Assembly (NCBI GenBank): GCA_010094045.1
Contig: ML986856.1
Coordinates: forward strand, 1-47,099
Source of the DNA: Lojkania enalia
Taxonomy: Eukaryota > Ascomycota > Dothideomycetes > Pleosporales
Length of the DNA: 47,099 bases
Direction of reading: 5' to 3'
The position numbers and the translations under genes were made by a program. Of this stretch, positions 24,185-34,290 are shown piece after piece; positions within the stretch are counted from its first letter, which is position 1; each line of letters opens with the position of its first letter. The notes under the pieces were generated by a model. That model searched no databases. It was not told the DNA's origin and saw only the letters and a program-made list of their open reading frames with translations.

Positions 24185-26212
24185 CATTGCGTATTTCCAT
24201 AGTAGCGCTGACATTCCGTCACCCTCTACTTTAGCAGACCTGTTCGATAGAGCATACTTAGTATGTGGGAGCAATCGTCTCCACTTACTCCTGTTTTGAT
24301 GGCTATGATCTGGGAATACTCGATGTAGTTGAGTAAGAGTATGCTTGGTTTGTTGGCTTAGCTGATTCTGTTGCTGAAGCCATTCCCGTAAAGCATGATG
24401 AACTAGTCGGTGAACGTCTAATGCAGAATCTTCAGGCCGCCGAGTAACTAGCGCGTACTTGCTCAGTACCTGTACCATTTTCCCTCTCTCTTCGAGGTTT
24501 TTCTCTTCGAACAGTTCAAGAGGAATATCATTATATGCTACGCAGGCCGCAAGGAGTAAATAGCCTGCTGCAACTTTATGGTTACGGCCGATCTCGTCGA
24601 GGGAGATAAATAGCGTGGTAGCTACAGGATTCTTTGCAGTCCTCCCCTGTAATCTGTCCCCTAGCAGTCCACTCCCTTGTATAACGTCGTGCTTATTATA
24701 CGTACTTAATTTTGATTGGTACTCCTGAAGTGGTATTCCCGTAAAATTGATATAGGCTGCTGCTTGGACAATCGCCAGCGGAAGATAAGAAAGCTCTCGC
24801 AGTAAAAGCCTCGCCTGCTGCTCCTCGCTTGAAGAGAAATGATTTTCCTTTAGGTAGTTCTTCAACATCTCCATAGCAGGTTCTGGTAACAGCTCCTGGA
24901 GCTCTAGAAGCGCCTGCGGCGCCATTTGCTCAGCGAGACTGTGTTCGGTGGTTGTAAACACGACAGAGCATTGCTTAGACTGAGGAAGGTAGGCAGTCAA
25001 ACCTGCTGGCCGTGCTGCCGACAGCCCACTAGCTCCTAGGTTGACGTCTTCTATGTTGTCAAAGATCAGCAAGCAGTTTTCTGTGCGCTCTTGTTCGAGA
25101 CAAAGCTTGACAAGCTGCTTGGCGTCTGCCTTTTCATTGTCCCAGCCAGGGATATTAAGCTTCTGGGCAATGCTATCGTACGACCGGTCGAGATCATCTT
25201 GGCTGCTTGCATCCACCCAGAACACTGAGCAAGGCTTATTCGTTTCTGTGTGTGTGTGTGTTCTATTATGGCCATGCACCCGGAGGGTATTATTCTTTTC
25301 TCTCCTATTGTATGCAAGCTCGAGCGCTAGCTGTGACTTGCCTGTTCCGCCAGGCCCTACTATCGCCAATGTTGTAGTAGTGTGCTTGTTGCTAAACAGC
25401 TGTTTCTCTAGCGTAGCAAGCTGAAGCTCTTGTCCAACAAAATACTCGTTGCGGGAAAACGGAATGATAGAAGGTACGCCGTTGGTTGTCTCTACTTCCT
25501 CCTGGAGTCGTCTCCACGCTCTGTCCTTGCCTTCACCATAGTTGGCCTGCATGGTCACACCCACGAGTCCAAGAAGGCAGTATACAATATCTTCCTCTTC
25601 GGTAGTCTCGCGCTTATCCGCCCAGTGCATTCGCTCGTGTGGGGTAGATTGGTCTAAGGGAAGACTGCGCAATGCTGTGAGCGGAATGCGAGTAACTTCA
25701 TGCACGACTTGCTCTAGAGAAGATTTGTCGCCTAGTAGCTGTCCTTCGTAGCTGAAAAACTCCACTGATGCTGGCGCGAGCAGCTCTTGGAGCGTCCAGC
25801 CTCGAGTGAACCATCTACTTGCCCGGAAAGATGTCTTCCAGTTATCGTGCTGTAGTGTGTCCGTTATATTAGGGTCCGGAACATCTGATAGGAACACGTA
25901 GCATTTCGTCGCGTTGCTGTACCAGCGAAACATCGAGTTGATCGCTCGCGAGCGCTCAAGCCTGTCCCATAGTTTAATGCAGCAAGTATCAATCCAGAAG
26001 TACTGGAGCTTGTCTTTAGCCGCCTGTTTAGCACAGAATAAAAGCTTACGATAGCCATCCTCCTTCACTTTGTATTCTCCGCTTGCTATGTCTTCAAAGA
26101 GAATTTCTGACTTCTCCCATCGGTGCGAAAGGATAGCATATGGTTGGCTAGGCTTCCCGTGAAAGTCGGTCAAGATAAGTTGGCCAAAATGATCAAAGTG
26201 AAGAAGTCGCAT
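22334..26212 (-). CDS. NLR-type protein: HET, NB-ARC, TPR array (truncated by a premature stop)
   Basis: Intronless, 1,292 residues from the ATG at 26,212; the frame also extends upstream to a GTG at 26,296. Start chosen because MRLLHFDHFGQ is the usual HET-domain start. HET domain: YAILSHRW (25-32), WIDTCC (73-78), GWTLQELLAP (138-147), TTEEEDIVYCLLG (203-215). NB-ARC: Walker A GPGGTGKS (286-293), Walker B LLIFDN (381-386), VVFTTTEH (417-424), YLPLAIVQAAAYI (476-488), VHRLVHHALREWL (600-612). A partial TPR and then 14 units of 42 residues fill 706-1,292. Fungal NLRs of this build sense non-self ligands through the repeats, oligomerise through NB-ARC and trigger incompatibility-type cell death through HET; ligand unknown. 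Oddities: the Asp usually following CCI is Lys; a CA microsatellite encodes THTHT at 318-322; GAG has become TAG in the last repeat. It lies wholly inside element A. Confidence 0.92.
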   Translation of the reverse strand: MRLLHFDHFGQLILTDFHGKPSQPYAILSHRWEKSEILFEDIASGEYKVKEDGYRKLLFCAKQAAKDKLQYFWIDTCCIKLWDRLERSRAINSMFRWYSNATKCYVFLSDVPDPNITDTLQHDNWKTSFRASRWFTRGWTLQELLAPASVEFFSYEGQLLGDKSSLEQVVHEVTRIPLTALRSLPLDQSTPHERMHWADKRETTEEEDIVYCLLGLVGVTMQANYGEGKDRAWRRLQEEVETTNGVPSIIPFSRNEYFVGQELQLATLEKQLFSNKHTTTTLAIVGPGGTGKSQLALELAYNRREKNNTLRVHGHNRTHTHTETNKPCSVFWVDASSQDDLDRSYDSIAQKLNIPGWDNEKADAKQLVKLCLEQERTENCLLIFDNIEDVNLGASGLSAARPAGLTAYLPQSKQCSVVFTTTEHSLAEQMAPQALLELQELLPEPAMEMLKNYLKENHFSSSEEQQARLLLRELSYLPLAIVQAAAYINFTGIPLQEYQSKLSTYNKHDVIQGSGLLGDRLQGRTAKNPVATTLFISLDEIGRNHKVAAGYLLLAACVAYNDIPLELFEEKNLEERGKMVQVLSKYALVTRRPEDSALDVHRLVHHALREWLQQQNQLSQQTKHTLTQLHRVFPDHSHQNRSKWRRLLPHTKYALSNRSAKVEGDGMSALLWKYAMALDSDGRYNDAEEQFVQVMETFKRVLGKEHPSTLTSMVSLASTYKNQGRWKEAEKLGVQVVETRKRVLGEEHPDTLTSMANLASTYKKQGRWKEAEELEMQVEETRKGVLRTEHPDILTSIANLASTYKNQGRWKKAEELEVQVVETCKRLLGEEHPDTLTSMANLASTYRDQGRRKEAEELEVQVEETRKRVLRTEHPNTLTSMANLASTYRDQGRWKEAEEQFMQVIETKKRVFGEEHPNTLTSMANLASTYRNQGRWKEAEELGVQVVETKKRVLGKEHPDTLTSITILASTFWNQGRWKEAEEQFIQVIETFKRVLGEEHPNTLTSMANLASTYRNQGRRKEAEELEVQVVETKKRVFGEEHPDTLISIANLASTYRDQGRWKKAEELEVQVVETFKRVLGEEHPDTLNSISNLASTYRDQKRWKEAEEIDKQVVETRKRVLGEEHPSTLTSMANLASTYSNQGGWKEAEEQFMQVIETSKRVLGKEHPDTLIGIANLASTYRDQKRWKEAEELDKQVVETRKRVLGEEHPSTLTSMANLASTYSNQGRWKEAEEQFMQVVETRKRVLGEEHPSTLTSMANLASTYKNQERWKEAEELEVQVVETRKRVLGE
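25246..25261. repeat. (TG)n microsatellite within the NB-ARC coding region
   Basis: A run of TG dinucleotides on the plus strand is read as THTHT in the NLR, between the P-loop and the next beta strand. This loop is longer than usual (about 25 residues between LALELAYN and CSVFW), so repeat slippage may have lengthened it without breaking the frame. Confidence 0.8.
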
Positions 26213-26596
26213 AGCTGCAGCACGAGAAAATACAGTGAGAGCAGTGAGGAAATAAGATGCTTGCGGTAGGCTGCGAAGGCAGGCTGTTAAAAGCACGAAG
26301 CACTGAGGCGCTGGCCTGGCTCAGCCCAATAACCCCGCCTTCCGGTGAGGCGATAAGTACACAGCCTGCTCACACTGCTGTCGCTATTGCGTTGGGAGAA
26401 GAAGTAAGTCATTTCAGTCGCTTCTATCCAGTCTGCTCAGTCAGGATGCGCTGCTAGGGTCCTTCTCACTCTTAGCGATGATGCTGCTGGCTAACTAAGT
26501 TATGTCCCTCCAGGCGATTTCGCGCTAACTTGAGTCGTGCTGTAAGCGCGGATAGGTCTAGCGCACGATGATTTGACAGCTAGTGTCAGCAGCAAT
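26213..26596 (-). promoter_or_regulatory. probable NLR promoter region
   Basis: Non-coding DNA between the NLR start and the right TIR. It has a CCAAT box on the plus strand at 26,326-26,330 (ATTGG in gene sense, about 115 bp upstream of the start) and pyrimidine-rich sequence just before the ATG in gene sense. No TATA box was seen. The promoter would travel with the gene inside element A. Confidence 0.45.
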
Positions 26597-27015
26597 ATAT
26601 TACGGCTAAGCTACTTTCAGGCTAAGGCTTAGTGCGGTCCTCGCTGTGCATTCTAGCTGGCGGAGTTTGAATGAGCATAGAAGCACGCCAACACTTTGGA
26701 TAGGAGCAGAATTCTCGGAATAAGTTAGACATGACACTTGGTATACCCTACCGGAATAATAGCTAAGCGCACAAGCTTTTAGCGCACTTATAGCTAGTTG
26801 AAGGCAGACGATAGTTTGGCTCTTATAGCAAGCCATTATATTACATAGTAACCACAGCATATTCTTAGTAGATTTTTAGCCTGCAAGAGACTTTAAGATA
26901 GGCAGTTTCTATTCCGAGAATATCTCTTCCTATATTTTATAGAAGGTGTTGTTGTGCAGAGCAGAAGCTGGGGCGTCTCGTTACGTAGGGTGTCTCGCCA
27001 CGCAGGGATGGACCT
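26597..27015 (-). repeat. right terminal inverted repeat of element A
   Basis: Inverted partner of 20,797-21,220, ending GGATGGACCT followed by TA. This copy keeps more C and G than the left copy, so it is closer to the pre-RIP sequence. A short frame on the minus strand within it is part of the repeat and has no other support. Confidence 0.8.
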
Positions 27016-28629
27016 TATCTATTATATTTTTGCATTACACATATACTAACTTATAGGTAATTCTAAACATGTATAGTTAAACTACATGCTGATGATTACG
27101 TACAACGCGTAAGGTCGCCTAGCACCAGCTAGGGTAGGAAAGTAGATCGGAAGTACTATAGTAGCAGCCTTGCGTGAATTTGCGCGCTATAGTAGATATA
27201 AGGCTAAGCATAACTTCTAAGTATTTATAGCGTAGATCTAAGGCTTGGATAACATCGTTTTATAAATATTTTGGAGTGGCAGGAGCCTGATAATAGTACT
27301 ATATAGTAGGAACTAGGTTCAGCTCTAATACGAGGCTTTCTATAAATTATATACAGTGGTAATAATATACTTTATAATTTTTAGGTCGAATAGGTTCTAA
27401 ATATCTAGAAATAGCTACTACACGGAAGTACTATAAATTTGTAACTTAAGTTAACTTAGAGAATATTTAATATATATATAGATTTCGAGCAGTATAAAGT
27501 TAAAGTACCCCTCGTTTTCCCCCGCCTAGAGGGTTTCTCAACATGCCGGGAGGGGTGTTAATAGATTCTAAGATTAAATTAATTATAACTTAGATAGAAT
27601 AAAATCCTATAGGTTATAAGTTCCTACCTTATAAGAATAAGGATGTAGCATAAAGTATAGGATATAGTAATAATTTATTCGCTAATCAGCATTCAACTAT
27701 AGCTATTAATATAGACTTCAAAAATTCATAAGGCTAAATACGCTATATAAGACTAGATGAATTAATAGAGTAGAAAAAGACTAGAAAACAAGAAGGACAT
27801 ATATAATATTGCCGAGCTAAACCGTTGATGAAGATACTTATATACTATTCTTTCCGCGTGCGTCGAACACTTTTTTTTAATTAAAGCGTTAAAGATATAG
27901 CTCTTCTATTATTCTTCTTTCGACCGGCTACGTTCTTTAAATTCTTAGGTTAAGAGACGTTTAAGATAGCGGGCTAAGTCTATTACTTTCTTAATGATGA
28001 TAATCTGGTGTTAATAGATAACTAATTGTACGAAAGTATACTCTAGGAGGTATTAAATATCCCATCTTAAGTATTGCAATTAAATCCTTTATTTAGGATT
28101 GCTCTATTATAAATTCTATTTTAGGGAGCCCTATTAAATATACTATTTTGGGATATACTATTAAGTATTAGGCTTTGGGATGTACTGTTAAATATGCCGC
28201 TTTATAACTGGCTAAGAAATAGTCTATTTAGACTAGAGCCGGGAAATATACTATTCGAAGGTAGGCTGTAAAAAATCCTATTTTAAGGAATGCTGCCGAA
28301 TATTTCGCTCTGTATAGGTACGTTATAATACTAGTTTCTAAGGGTTTGCTGAGTTATATAAGTAGAACTAAATATCTGTCCGACATTTAGAGGAGATATA
28401 TTAAACATCTGGGTAGTATTATTAGTATACTAATAGGACTGTATTAGCTGCAACTTCTGCTATATTCTACTTCTAAACCTAAGCAAGTTCCTATTAAATT
28501 TAAGCTATAGCTTAACTAGACTTAGCGTAGTAATAGTATATATAGCTTTCCCCATCCAGTAGCGTTTAAGCGATTTTCGACCCTAAGCTTAAGAATTTAT
28601 TTACTTCGACCCGACTATTTTCTTCTTAA
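27016..28629. other. right remnant of the older element, then decayed DNA
   Basis: 27,016-27,558 is the right part of the interrupted older TIR element and ends GGGGTGT before TA. Beyond it the sequence is AT-rich and RIP-like again. Around 28,110-28,190 a loosely repeated phrase of about 30 bp (gggatatactattaa and variants) suggests a decayed minisatellite. I see no gene. Confidence 0.4.
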
Positions 28630-29160
28630 ATACTATACTCTGTACGGAAGTATTTCTACAATTAGTATAATCGTTATTATAGTTATTATTATCGTTATTG
28701 TTATCCTCCTCGTCGTGGTCCTGATCCTCGTCTTCGTCTTCATCGTCATCCTCCTCCTCCTCCTCCTCCTCCACATCTTCCGCCTCCTTAACTTCCTTAT
28801 CTTCTTCTTTAAGGCCATCTATCCCGCCTTCCGAATCACTCTTTATTATTGATTGCTGTAGGGTTCCCCGGCCCTTATCTTAGTCTAACAAGTTATGCGT
28901 AAAGTCGAAGTTACCTTAGTTAAGAAAGTTTAAGTTACTCTTACTCGCAAGCAGGTTTATAGTTAGAGGGGTAGTAAGCTCCGGAAATAAGGGTTTGTTG
29001 AAGCTGCTAGCCTTATTAACTAGTTTTATTAGCTGGGAAGATATAATTTTATAAGACTCTAGGGTCGTATTCTTATTTAAATACTTCTTCTATTTCCTTA
29101 TTAGAGATTTATCTTAGAGTGAGAATGGAAAATAGAATTACCAATTCCTTTATAGAAGGC
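28630..29160 (-). pseudogene. decayed gene with an Asp/Glu- and Asn-rich tail
   Basis: The minus-strand phase reads FPFSL, KSLIRK, KKYLNKNTTLESYKIISSQL, SFNKPLFPELTTPLTINLLA and SIIKSDSEGGIDGL. It then has an acidic run (VEEEEEEDDDEDEDED) and an Asn-rich end (DNNNDNNNYNND). Five or so TAA or TAG codons interrupt it, mostly at likely Gln positions. The acidic tail could belong to a chromatin or DNA-binding protein, and the KSLIRK-KKYL stretch faintly recalls the last helix of a SANT/Myb domain, but I cannot assign it. The 5' end is unclear. It is divergent from the ferric-reductase pseudogene at 29,870. Confidence 0.5.
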
Positions 29161-29869
29161 AACTAGTTAGATAGACGTGGATGAGACTGAAAAAGGGAAG
29201 TCTTATTACCATGTTAATAGATAATAGTTATCTTAATATTGTTGTTATGCTATACTAAACTTCTCGCTTTCTTATTAATACCTATTTAACGTCTTATAAA
29301 GAAATTATTCTTAGCTATTATGATTATATCTGATTAGGTATATAGGCTGGCTGAAGTGCCTTTATATAAAATTGTGAGGGTGAAGATAAAAAGTTGGGTG
29401 GTTGTAAAAATTAACACTACTAGCTATACTTTATATATATTTATGTAGATACTTAAGTTTTTTAACGTTAATAGTAAATAGTCTTAGGCGAGTATATTTT
29501 AGAGATCTATAATATACTTGCGCGTGCTTTAAACCGTATTACTAATCTAAGTATAGCTCTATTACCTGTATAAGTATGTATATATAGCTGCTAGGCGGGG
29601 CTAAGTAAGTATAGTAGTTAGGCACGAGTTATAGTAATATAAATAGGGAGCTGAATTATTAGAATTAGGGAATTTTCCAGATTAAGCGAACGATATATAA
29701 TTTTACGAAAACTAGAACCTATAATACTAATTTTCGTTTTTAAGAATTTGTATTTTAGAACAGTAAATTGGAGTTATACTCTATAATCTTATAACTATAG
29801 TAATATCCTTATTATCGACAAGTATAAATATTTATTTAGTAAATAAAGCTTAGGATATTAGATCTAAAA
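29161..29869. other. decayed divergent intergenic region
   Basis: AT-rich spacer between the acidic-tailed minus-strand frame and the plus-strand ferric-reductase frame. It would contain the promoters of both. No intact motif, repeat or RNA gene could be supported. Confidence 0.35.
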
Positions 29870-31440
29870 ATGCAGCCTTTATCTATACTATCGATTTTCT
29901 TCCTCTTATTTACCTCTATAGCCGCTAGCTTAGAACTCTGGAAATTAGGCTAGAGGCTTAACGCTTCGACGCGCTGCAAAGTAACAGCTTTCTTCTATAA
30001 AAGGCTTATCTATACAACGATTTTTCGACGCTTTAAGGGTTCTTATAAGATTAACGTACTTACGCTTTTAAGTATAATACTTGCTATTACTGTTAATATC
30101 CTAGGGTATATACTTAAAATCTCTAATCGACATAACATTATAAAGCGGTATATAATACTATTCCTTATAAACGTAGTACTGCTATACCTTAGTAGAAGGA
30201 CTAATATATTTGTTAACTAGATCCTTCGTCTATCTTTAAGTAAATATGCCTTAATATACTATTAGCTTGGGTATATTTGTATCATTTAAGATTTCATCTA
30301 CGGGATAATAAAGATTTTATTAACATCTATCTCAACAATAGAAATATTAGTTTATTTACTACTCTTATATACTAAATCTACTTACAATCCTATAGCTTAT
30401 TTCGTTGCTTTCGGCTATTAGCGTCCTATCGATCCTCTACGTTCGGAGGTATTTATACGAAGTATTCTTAAAAAGCTACCTTATATTTACGCTTATACTT
30501 GCTAGTACTTTATAGTAGCATGTTCCTACATTCCGAAAACGGGAAATTATCTGCCTTAGCGTCGCTACCGCGGCTTAGTTACTCTAATATATCGCCTGGC
30601 TAGCGGGGCTCTTTTATAGGAATTCGGGGTTAAGGTCTTTAAATAAAATAGTAATTACACGCTTTAACAGTCTTAAAAACTCTATATAATTAATATCTGC
30701 TACTATTTCGCTTAAACAGCCCTAGAAGGTAAGTCCGGGGCAGTATATTTACTTAACCTTCCCCGATATAGATCGACATTAGGTAGGGTTCTTCTAAGCA
30801 TATCCTTATACTATTACCTAGATTAATAGATCTAATATAACTCTACTAATACAGTAATATAACAGATTTAGTAATTCCCTTTTTTACTTACTTTACTACT
30901 ACTCTTTAGTTATTATTGATGGTCTATATAGCTATAGTTAGTCCCTTAATAAATATAATAAGGTTCTTTTTATAGCTAGCAGTATAGGTATTACTGCACA
31001 TCTTCTCTTAATTAAATCTCTACTTAAAGCTTATAAGAACTAAACTGTATAGGCTAGAAGATTAACTCTTATTTAGTTCGTTAAATTATCTAGTATATCT
31101 TATCTATTCGTCTACAGACATAGGTTAACTATATTTAGACTAGGAGGTATAGTCTTATAAATTCTTTAAGAAACTATTTAATTTAGATTAAGCAAATATA
31201 TTTACGCTTACTCTCTTTATTCCGGATTAGAAAGTACTATCTAAATTAAGTTTCTCTAGGAGAATCGATCGTTTCCGTAGGGTTAATAAACGCCTAAATA
31301 TTAGCAAGTATATTACTAGGGAAAACGAGATTAAAGCTGGAAATATAGTAATCTCAGATAAGGTTTTTAATACTAGACAAGTTTAATTTAATAACGGATC
31401 GAGATAGTATACGGAACTTTAAAGTTTAAGGAAGAAGTAA
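29870..31440 (+). pseudogene. RIP-inactivated ferric reductase (FRE)
   Basis: ATG at 29,870 (MQPLSILSIFFLLFTSIAAS, a signal-anchor-like start) to TAA at 31,440, about 520 codons, a normal size for the family. The order fits fungal ferric reductases. The membrane heme domain comes first (LGYILKISNRHNIIKRYIIL, LYLSRRTNIF). Then comes the heme-ligand helix, now ALIYY-stop-LGYICII-stop-DFIYG, where His-His-Trp and the distal His would stand. The FAD-binding segment follows (KVSPGQYIYLTFPDID, then AYPYTIT), then the NADP-binding segment VLFIASSIGITAHLLLIKSL and ARRLTLI, and a C-terminus EIKAGNIVIS...YTEL. Every ligand change and stop I checked fits C:G-to-T:A. At least one phase shift before the FAD domain suggests an intron. 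Intact FREs reduce extracellular iron at the plasma membrane and are frequent Starship cargo. Confidence 0.85.
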
Positions 31441-31585
31441 AGTATGCTATACGCTAGAGTAATATAAACTTATATATTTCTATAACTAAGTTCTATATTC
31501 TAGAGACTCCTATTACTTATATATTAGAGTCTAGATACCTTTAGTACTTGACTTAGAGAGGCTTCTTTTATATGAGAGGGGTCTG

Positions 31586-31608
31586 TTTTTTTTTTTTTTT
31601 TTTTTTTT
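31586..31608 (-). repeat. 23-base poly(T) tract
   Basis: An uninterrupted T run about 145 bp past the ferric-reductase stop. As poly(A) on the minus strand it could mark the 3' end of a LINE copy lying to the right, but no LINE domain was visible there. Simple slippage is equally possible. Confidence 0.7.
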
Positions 31609-32747
31609 CCTTAGTTTTATATATTCCTCAGCACCTCTACTATCTAGTATTTAGAACGATCTTATAGTTTAAAAGAATAATTTAAGTAAATAAAATAATA
31701 AGAATATATAAGTCACCGGATTTAGATTCGCTTTATTAGCTAGAATTTTATTATAAATATCGTTTATATATTACAATTACTCTATTTTAGTAATTTCTAC
31801 GTTAATAATTGCTTACTTTTAGCGATTACCTCCTTTTAATTACTCTAATTATAATGCTATATTATAAATATACAGCCTGTATAGAAAACTAAAAATATAT
31901 CTTATAGTAATTACCTACTAATTAGCTTCGCTATTATTAGAAATCGTCTATAGAGCTTTAGGAATAGTTATTTCTCTGGTTAACCTTCTAAAGCTATCAG
32001 TCTAATACTATCTAGGTAGTTAATAATAATTTAAAAGTAAACTTCGGCTAATAGTAATTATATATAAATATCTAAGGTAGGCAGCTATAGTATTTATATA
32101 GAGTAAACTAGACACGTACTAGACCGGCTCTAACAAATTATATATAGTACCGCGGTATATAGGAAATCTATTCCTATAGGGGTAGAGATCCTGTAACTAC
32201 TAGGGTAGTAGGCTAGGGGCTAGCTAGTAGTACCTATCTAGTCCGTAAGCCTATATCCTATGTTTTCCCCTGCGGGAAAGAGGCCTATAAGTAATACTAG
32301 CGCTTATAGGCTTCACGACTCCAGTCCCCTTCTACCCTTCTCTTAGATATTAGAACGAGGACTCGTATCCCATAGACTAACATCGACCCTAGTTGTTAAC
32401 ATTTTAGCTGATATTGGTAGCATAACTATGCTATATAAAACAAACGCTCTTATTTAAATATATTCTATAGGGGATTATAGTATTCTTATAAGCCTTTAGT
32501 TATATATATAAAAGCCTATACGGGCTGTATATAAACCTTATATTAGGGCTACTATACTTAGCTTAATAAGCGCTTCTTAAGAAGCTCTTGCTTTAAGTAT
32601 TATAGGAATATTTAAGAGGCACCGTAGCTCTTCTCCTAGATAAATTAATCCCCACTCTTAAATAAAATTCAAATAGTTATCGTAATATATACTCTATTAG
32701 TAAGTTTGTTTCTTTAATACTTACCTTACTAGACGGGACTTAAGAAC
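31609..32747. other. decayed spacer
   Basis: AT-rich with a somewhat more GC-rich patch at 32,150-32,400. No frame, terminal repeat or RNA gene that I can support. Confidence 0.4.
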
Positions 32748-34290
32748 ATGCGTCTCTATCCCCGCAGCTTAGAGGACCACGCTAATTTAGTTTGTTAGAG
32801 GTAAGAAAACTAAGGAAAATCTCTGCCCGCCTACAGCGCGAAGGGCTAATAGAGCCTAATACTATCTCTACTATTCCTATCAGAAATCGATTACCTAAAA
32901 GGTTATCCTTAACCCTCTTAGAAGTCTCTAATAATCTAAGTAAGTAGTTGGAAGTAATTCTCCCGAAGCCGGTTTAGAATAAAATATTTTGTAGGTTGTA
33001 TATACTGTATTATACTATTTATCTTACTTATATCCCCGAAGGTTATAATTATACTAAAGCTGCCCGTCTTATACCTCCTACTATCGGCTATAGAAAGACT
33101 CTCCTAAAAGCTGTCCTAGGTATAAAAAAAGTTAATTTTCAGTAAAGTAGTACTAAAAACTAACTTAGATTACCTCCCTAATATATAAGACTCGCCTCTA
33201 AGGTTAATTAATAAATATTAAGCCGGACTTAACTGATCTAGTTCTAATATATTCGCTATATTTAACTACTCTAGTAACCTTCGGGCTAGAATAGTTCTCC
33301 CGAGTATTAAACACCTAATCGATTTTCTATAGTCGCCTAGTCTAGATAAAGCTGAGTCTATCTATAATAGATATATTTAGTAGAGTTATTAAACGAATAA
33401 TAGTAGCTATCTAGATTAAGTATAAGGCGATAATACAGTCCTTATACTACCACAATCTAATAGCTATTATAAATACTTAGACCCGGCTCTAGAGTCTTCC
33501 TCTAGTAAAGAGATACTTCTAGATGTAGAGAGGCCGGCAGACCTATATATTCCTTCTTATAGTAGGGAGCTGCTGCAATCTTATCGATTAATATAGAATA
33601 GCCTAGCATATTTTAGTACTAGACAGTTGATTAGGTTAAAGGATTATCTACTATAGAATCTCCCAAATATTCCGCAACATTACTAAGATTAGGGAGAAAA
33701 TATATAGGGTATATATTTAGAGGGATTAAGGGTAAAACTTAAGCACGAACTTTCTAACGAGAAGAGAGATATCTTTAAGATTCTAGCTACTTTTAATCGT
33801 AGAGGAAAGTTTATTATAAATTGCGCATTTAAGGTAGGAGGTTCTCTACCTTATAATATAAGTCGATATTATAATACGGAGATATAGATGTAAGGTATAT
33901 ATTTTTAGTCCCTTACCCGAAATAAGTTGAGGTTTTATAAGATTGCTATTAAGCTATACTTACAACCAAGCCTATTATACCTATAGATTACCTTTCACTC
34001 TTATATATAATATAATCCTGTCGATTTCGAACGTATACTTAGCTATATTAATCCTAGATGCTTTTATATTCTATATAATTTTCTTCTAGTACTTTTAATT
34101 AATTAGGTAGATCTACTAGATTATGAAATATTTTTAAGGTGTAACCCTTATAAAAATAAAATTTTCGTTATAGTTTATCTAGTAGAAACCTATAATATTT
34201 CTATTGTTTATTTTAATTACACTTAACCGATTGCATGTAATAGAATAAGAAAATATAATACAGTAACTAAACTTTAGCTAAAATAGGCGC
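32748..34290 (+). pseudogene. RIP-broken gene, family unknown
   Basis: From an ATG at 32,748 a single plus-strand phase can be followed to about 34,290, best from 33,150 on, where stops drop to a few percent of codons. Readable stretches include IVLPSIKHLIDFL, NTVLILPQSNSYYKYLDPAL, DVERPADLYIPSYSRELLQS, RVKLKHELSNEKRDIFKILA, TFNRRGKFIINCAFKVGGSL and NPVDFERILSYINPRCFYIL. Stops are nearly all TAG or TAA at likely Gln or Trp sites. I recognise no family. It follows the ferric reductase on the same strand. The start codon is a guess, and 32,748-33,100 is poorly supported. Confidence 0.55.

Larger units (their letters stand above)
20797..27015. mobile_element. element A: long-TIR element carrying an NLR gene
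   Basis: The left end (AGGTCTATCCCTGTGTGGCG) matches the inverted right end (AGGTCCATCCCTGCGTGGCG). The match continues inward for about 420 bp on each side, to a shared 19-mer (aaagtagcttagccgtaat) at 21,200-21,218 and, inverted, at 26,599-26,617. That is 422 bp from the left end and 417 bp from the right, so register is kept. Each end is preceded by TA, as for Tc1/mariner-type insertions. The interior holds a 3.9-kb NLR gene and no transposase that I can see. The interior is not RIP-decayed, unlike both flanks, so insertion probably came after most of the surrounding mutation. Known TIR MITEs are far smaller. A gene-carrying, non-autonomous element or a composite of two related elements are the alternatives. 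Confidence 0.75.
20698..27558. mobile_element. older TIR element (about 640 bp of its own sequence) interrupted by element A
   Basis: At 20,698 a sequence begins ACGTCTATCCCTGTGAAG and runs on to AAGGGGTACTTTAACC. Its inverted counterpart ends at 27,558 with a diverged version of the same end, including GAGGGGTACTTTAAC and, further in, matching text (ACTCAAAT versus GCTCGAAAT). Both outer ends are preceded by TA. If element A (20,797-27,015) is removed, 99 bp plus about 543 bp remain, the size of a small non-autonomous TIR element. Its ends resemble those of element B more than those of A. The right end is strongly diverged, so this assignment is less secure than A or B. Confidence 0.55.

Noticed and set aside
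23712..24299. Several overlapping open frames on both strands in the TPR array
   Set aside because: They are other-phase readings of the 126-bp repeats and repeat the same odd peptide each unit; no independent support.
25041..26058. Open frames opposite or out of phase with the NB-ARC and HET coding sequence
   Set aside because: Shadows of the NLR coding sequence with no motif.
26213..26296. Upstream extension of the NLR frame to 26,296
   Set aside because: It begins with GTG and adds 28 residues unlike any HET start; the ATG at 26,212 gives the standard HET-domain N-terminus.
28633..28818. Lys/Arg-rich minus-strand frame
   Set aside because: It is the shifted reading of the Asp/Glu run; the acidic phase extends further and fits a protein tail better.
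32395..32440. Possible LTR primer-binding site (ggtagcataactatg)
   Set aside because: Resembles an initiator-Met tRNA primer site loosely, but no LTR, gag or pol follows in a readable order.
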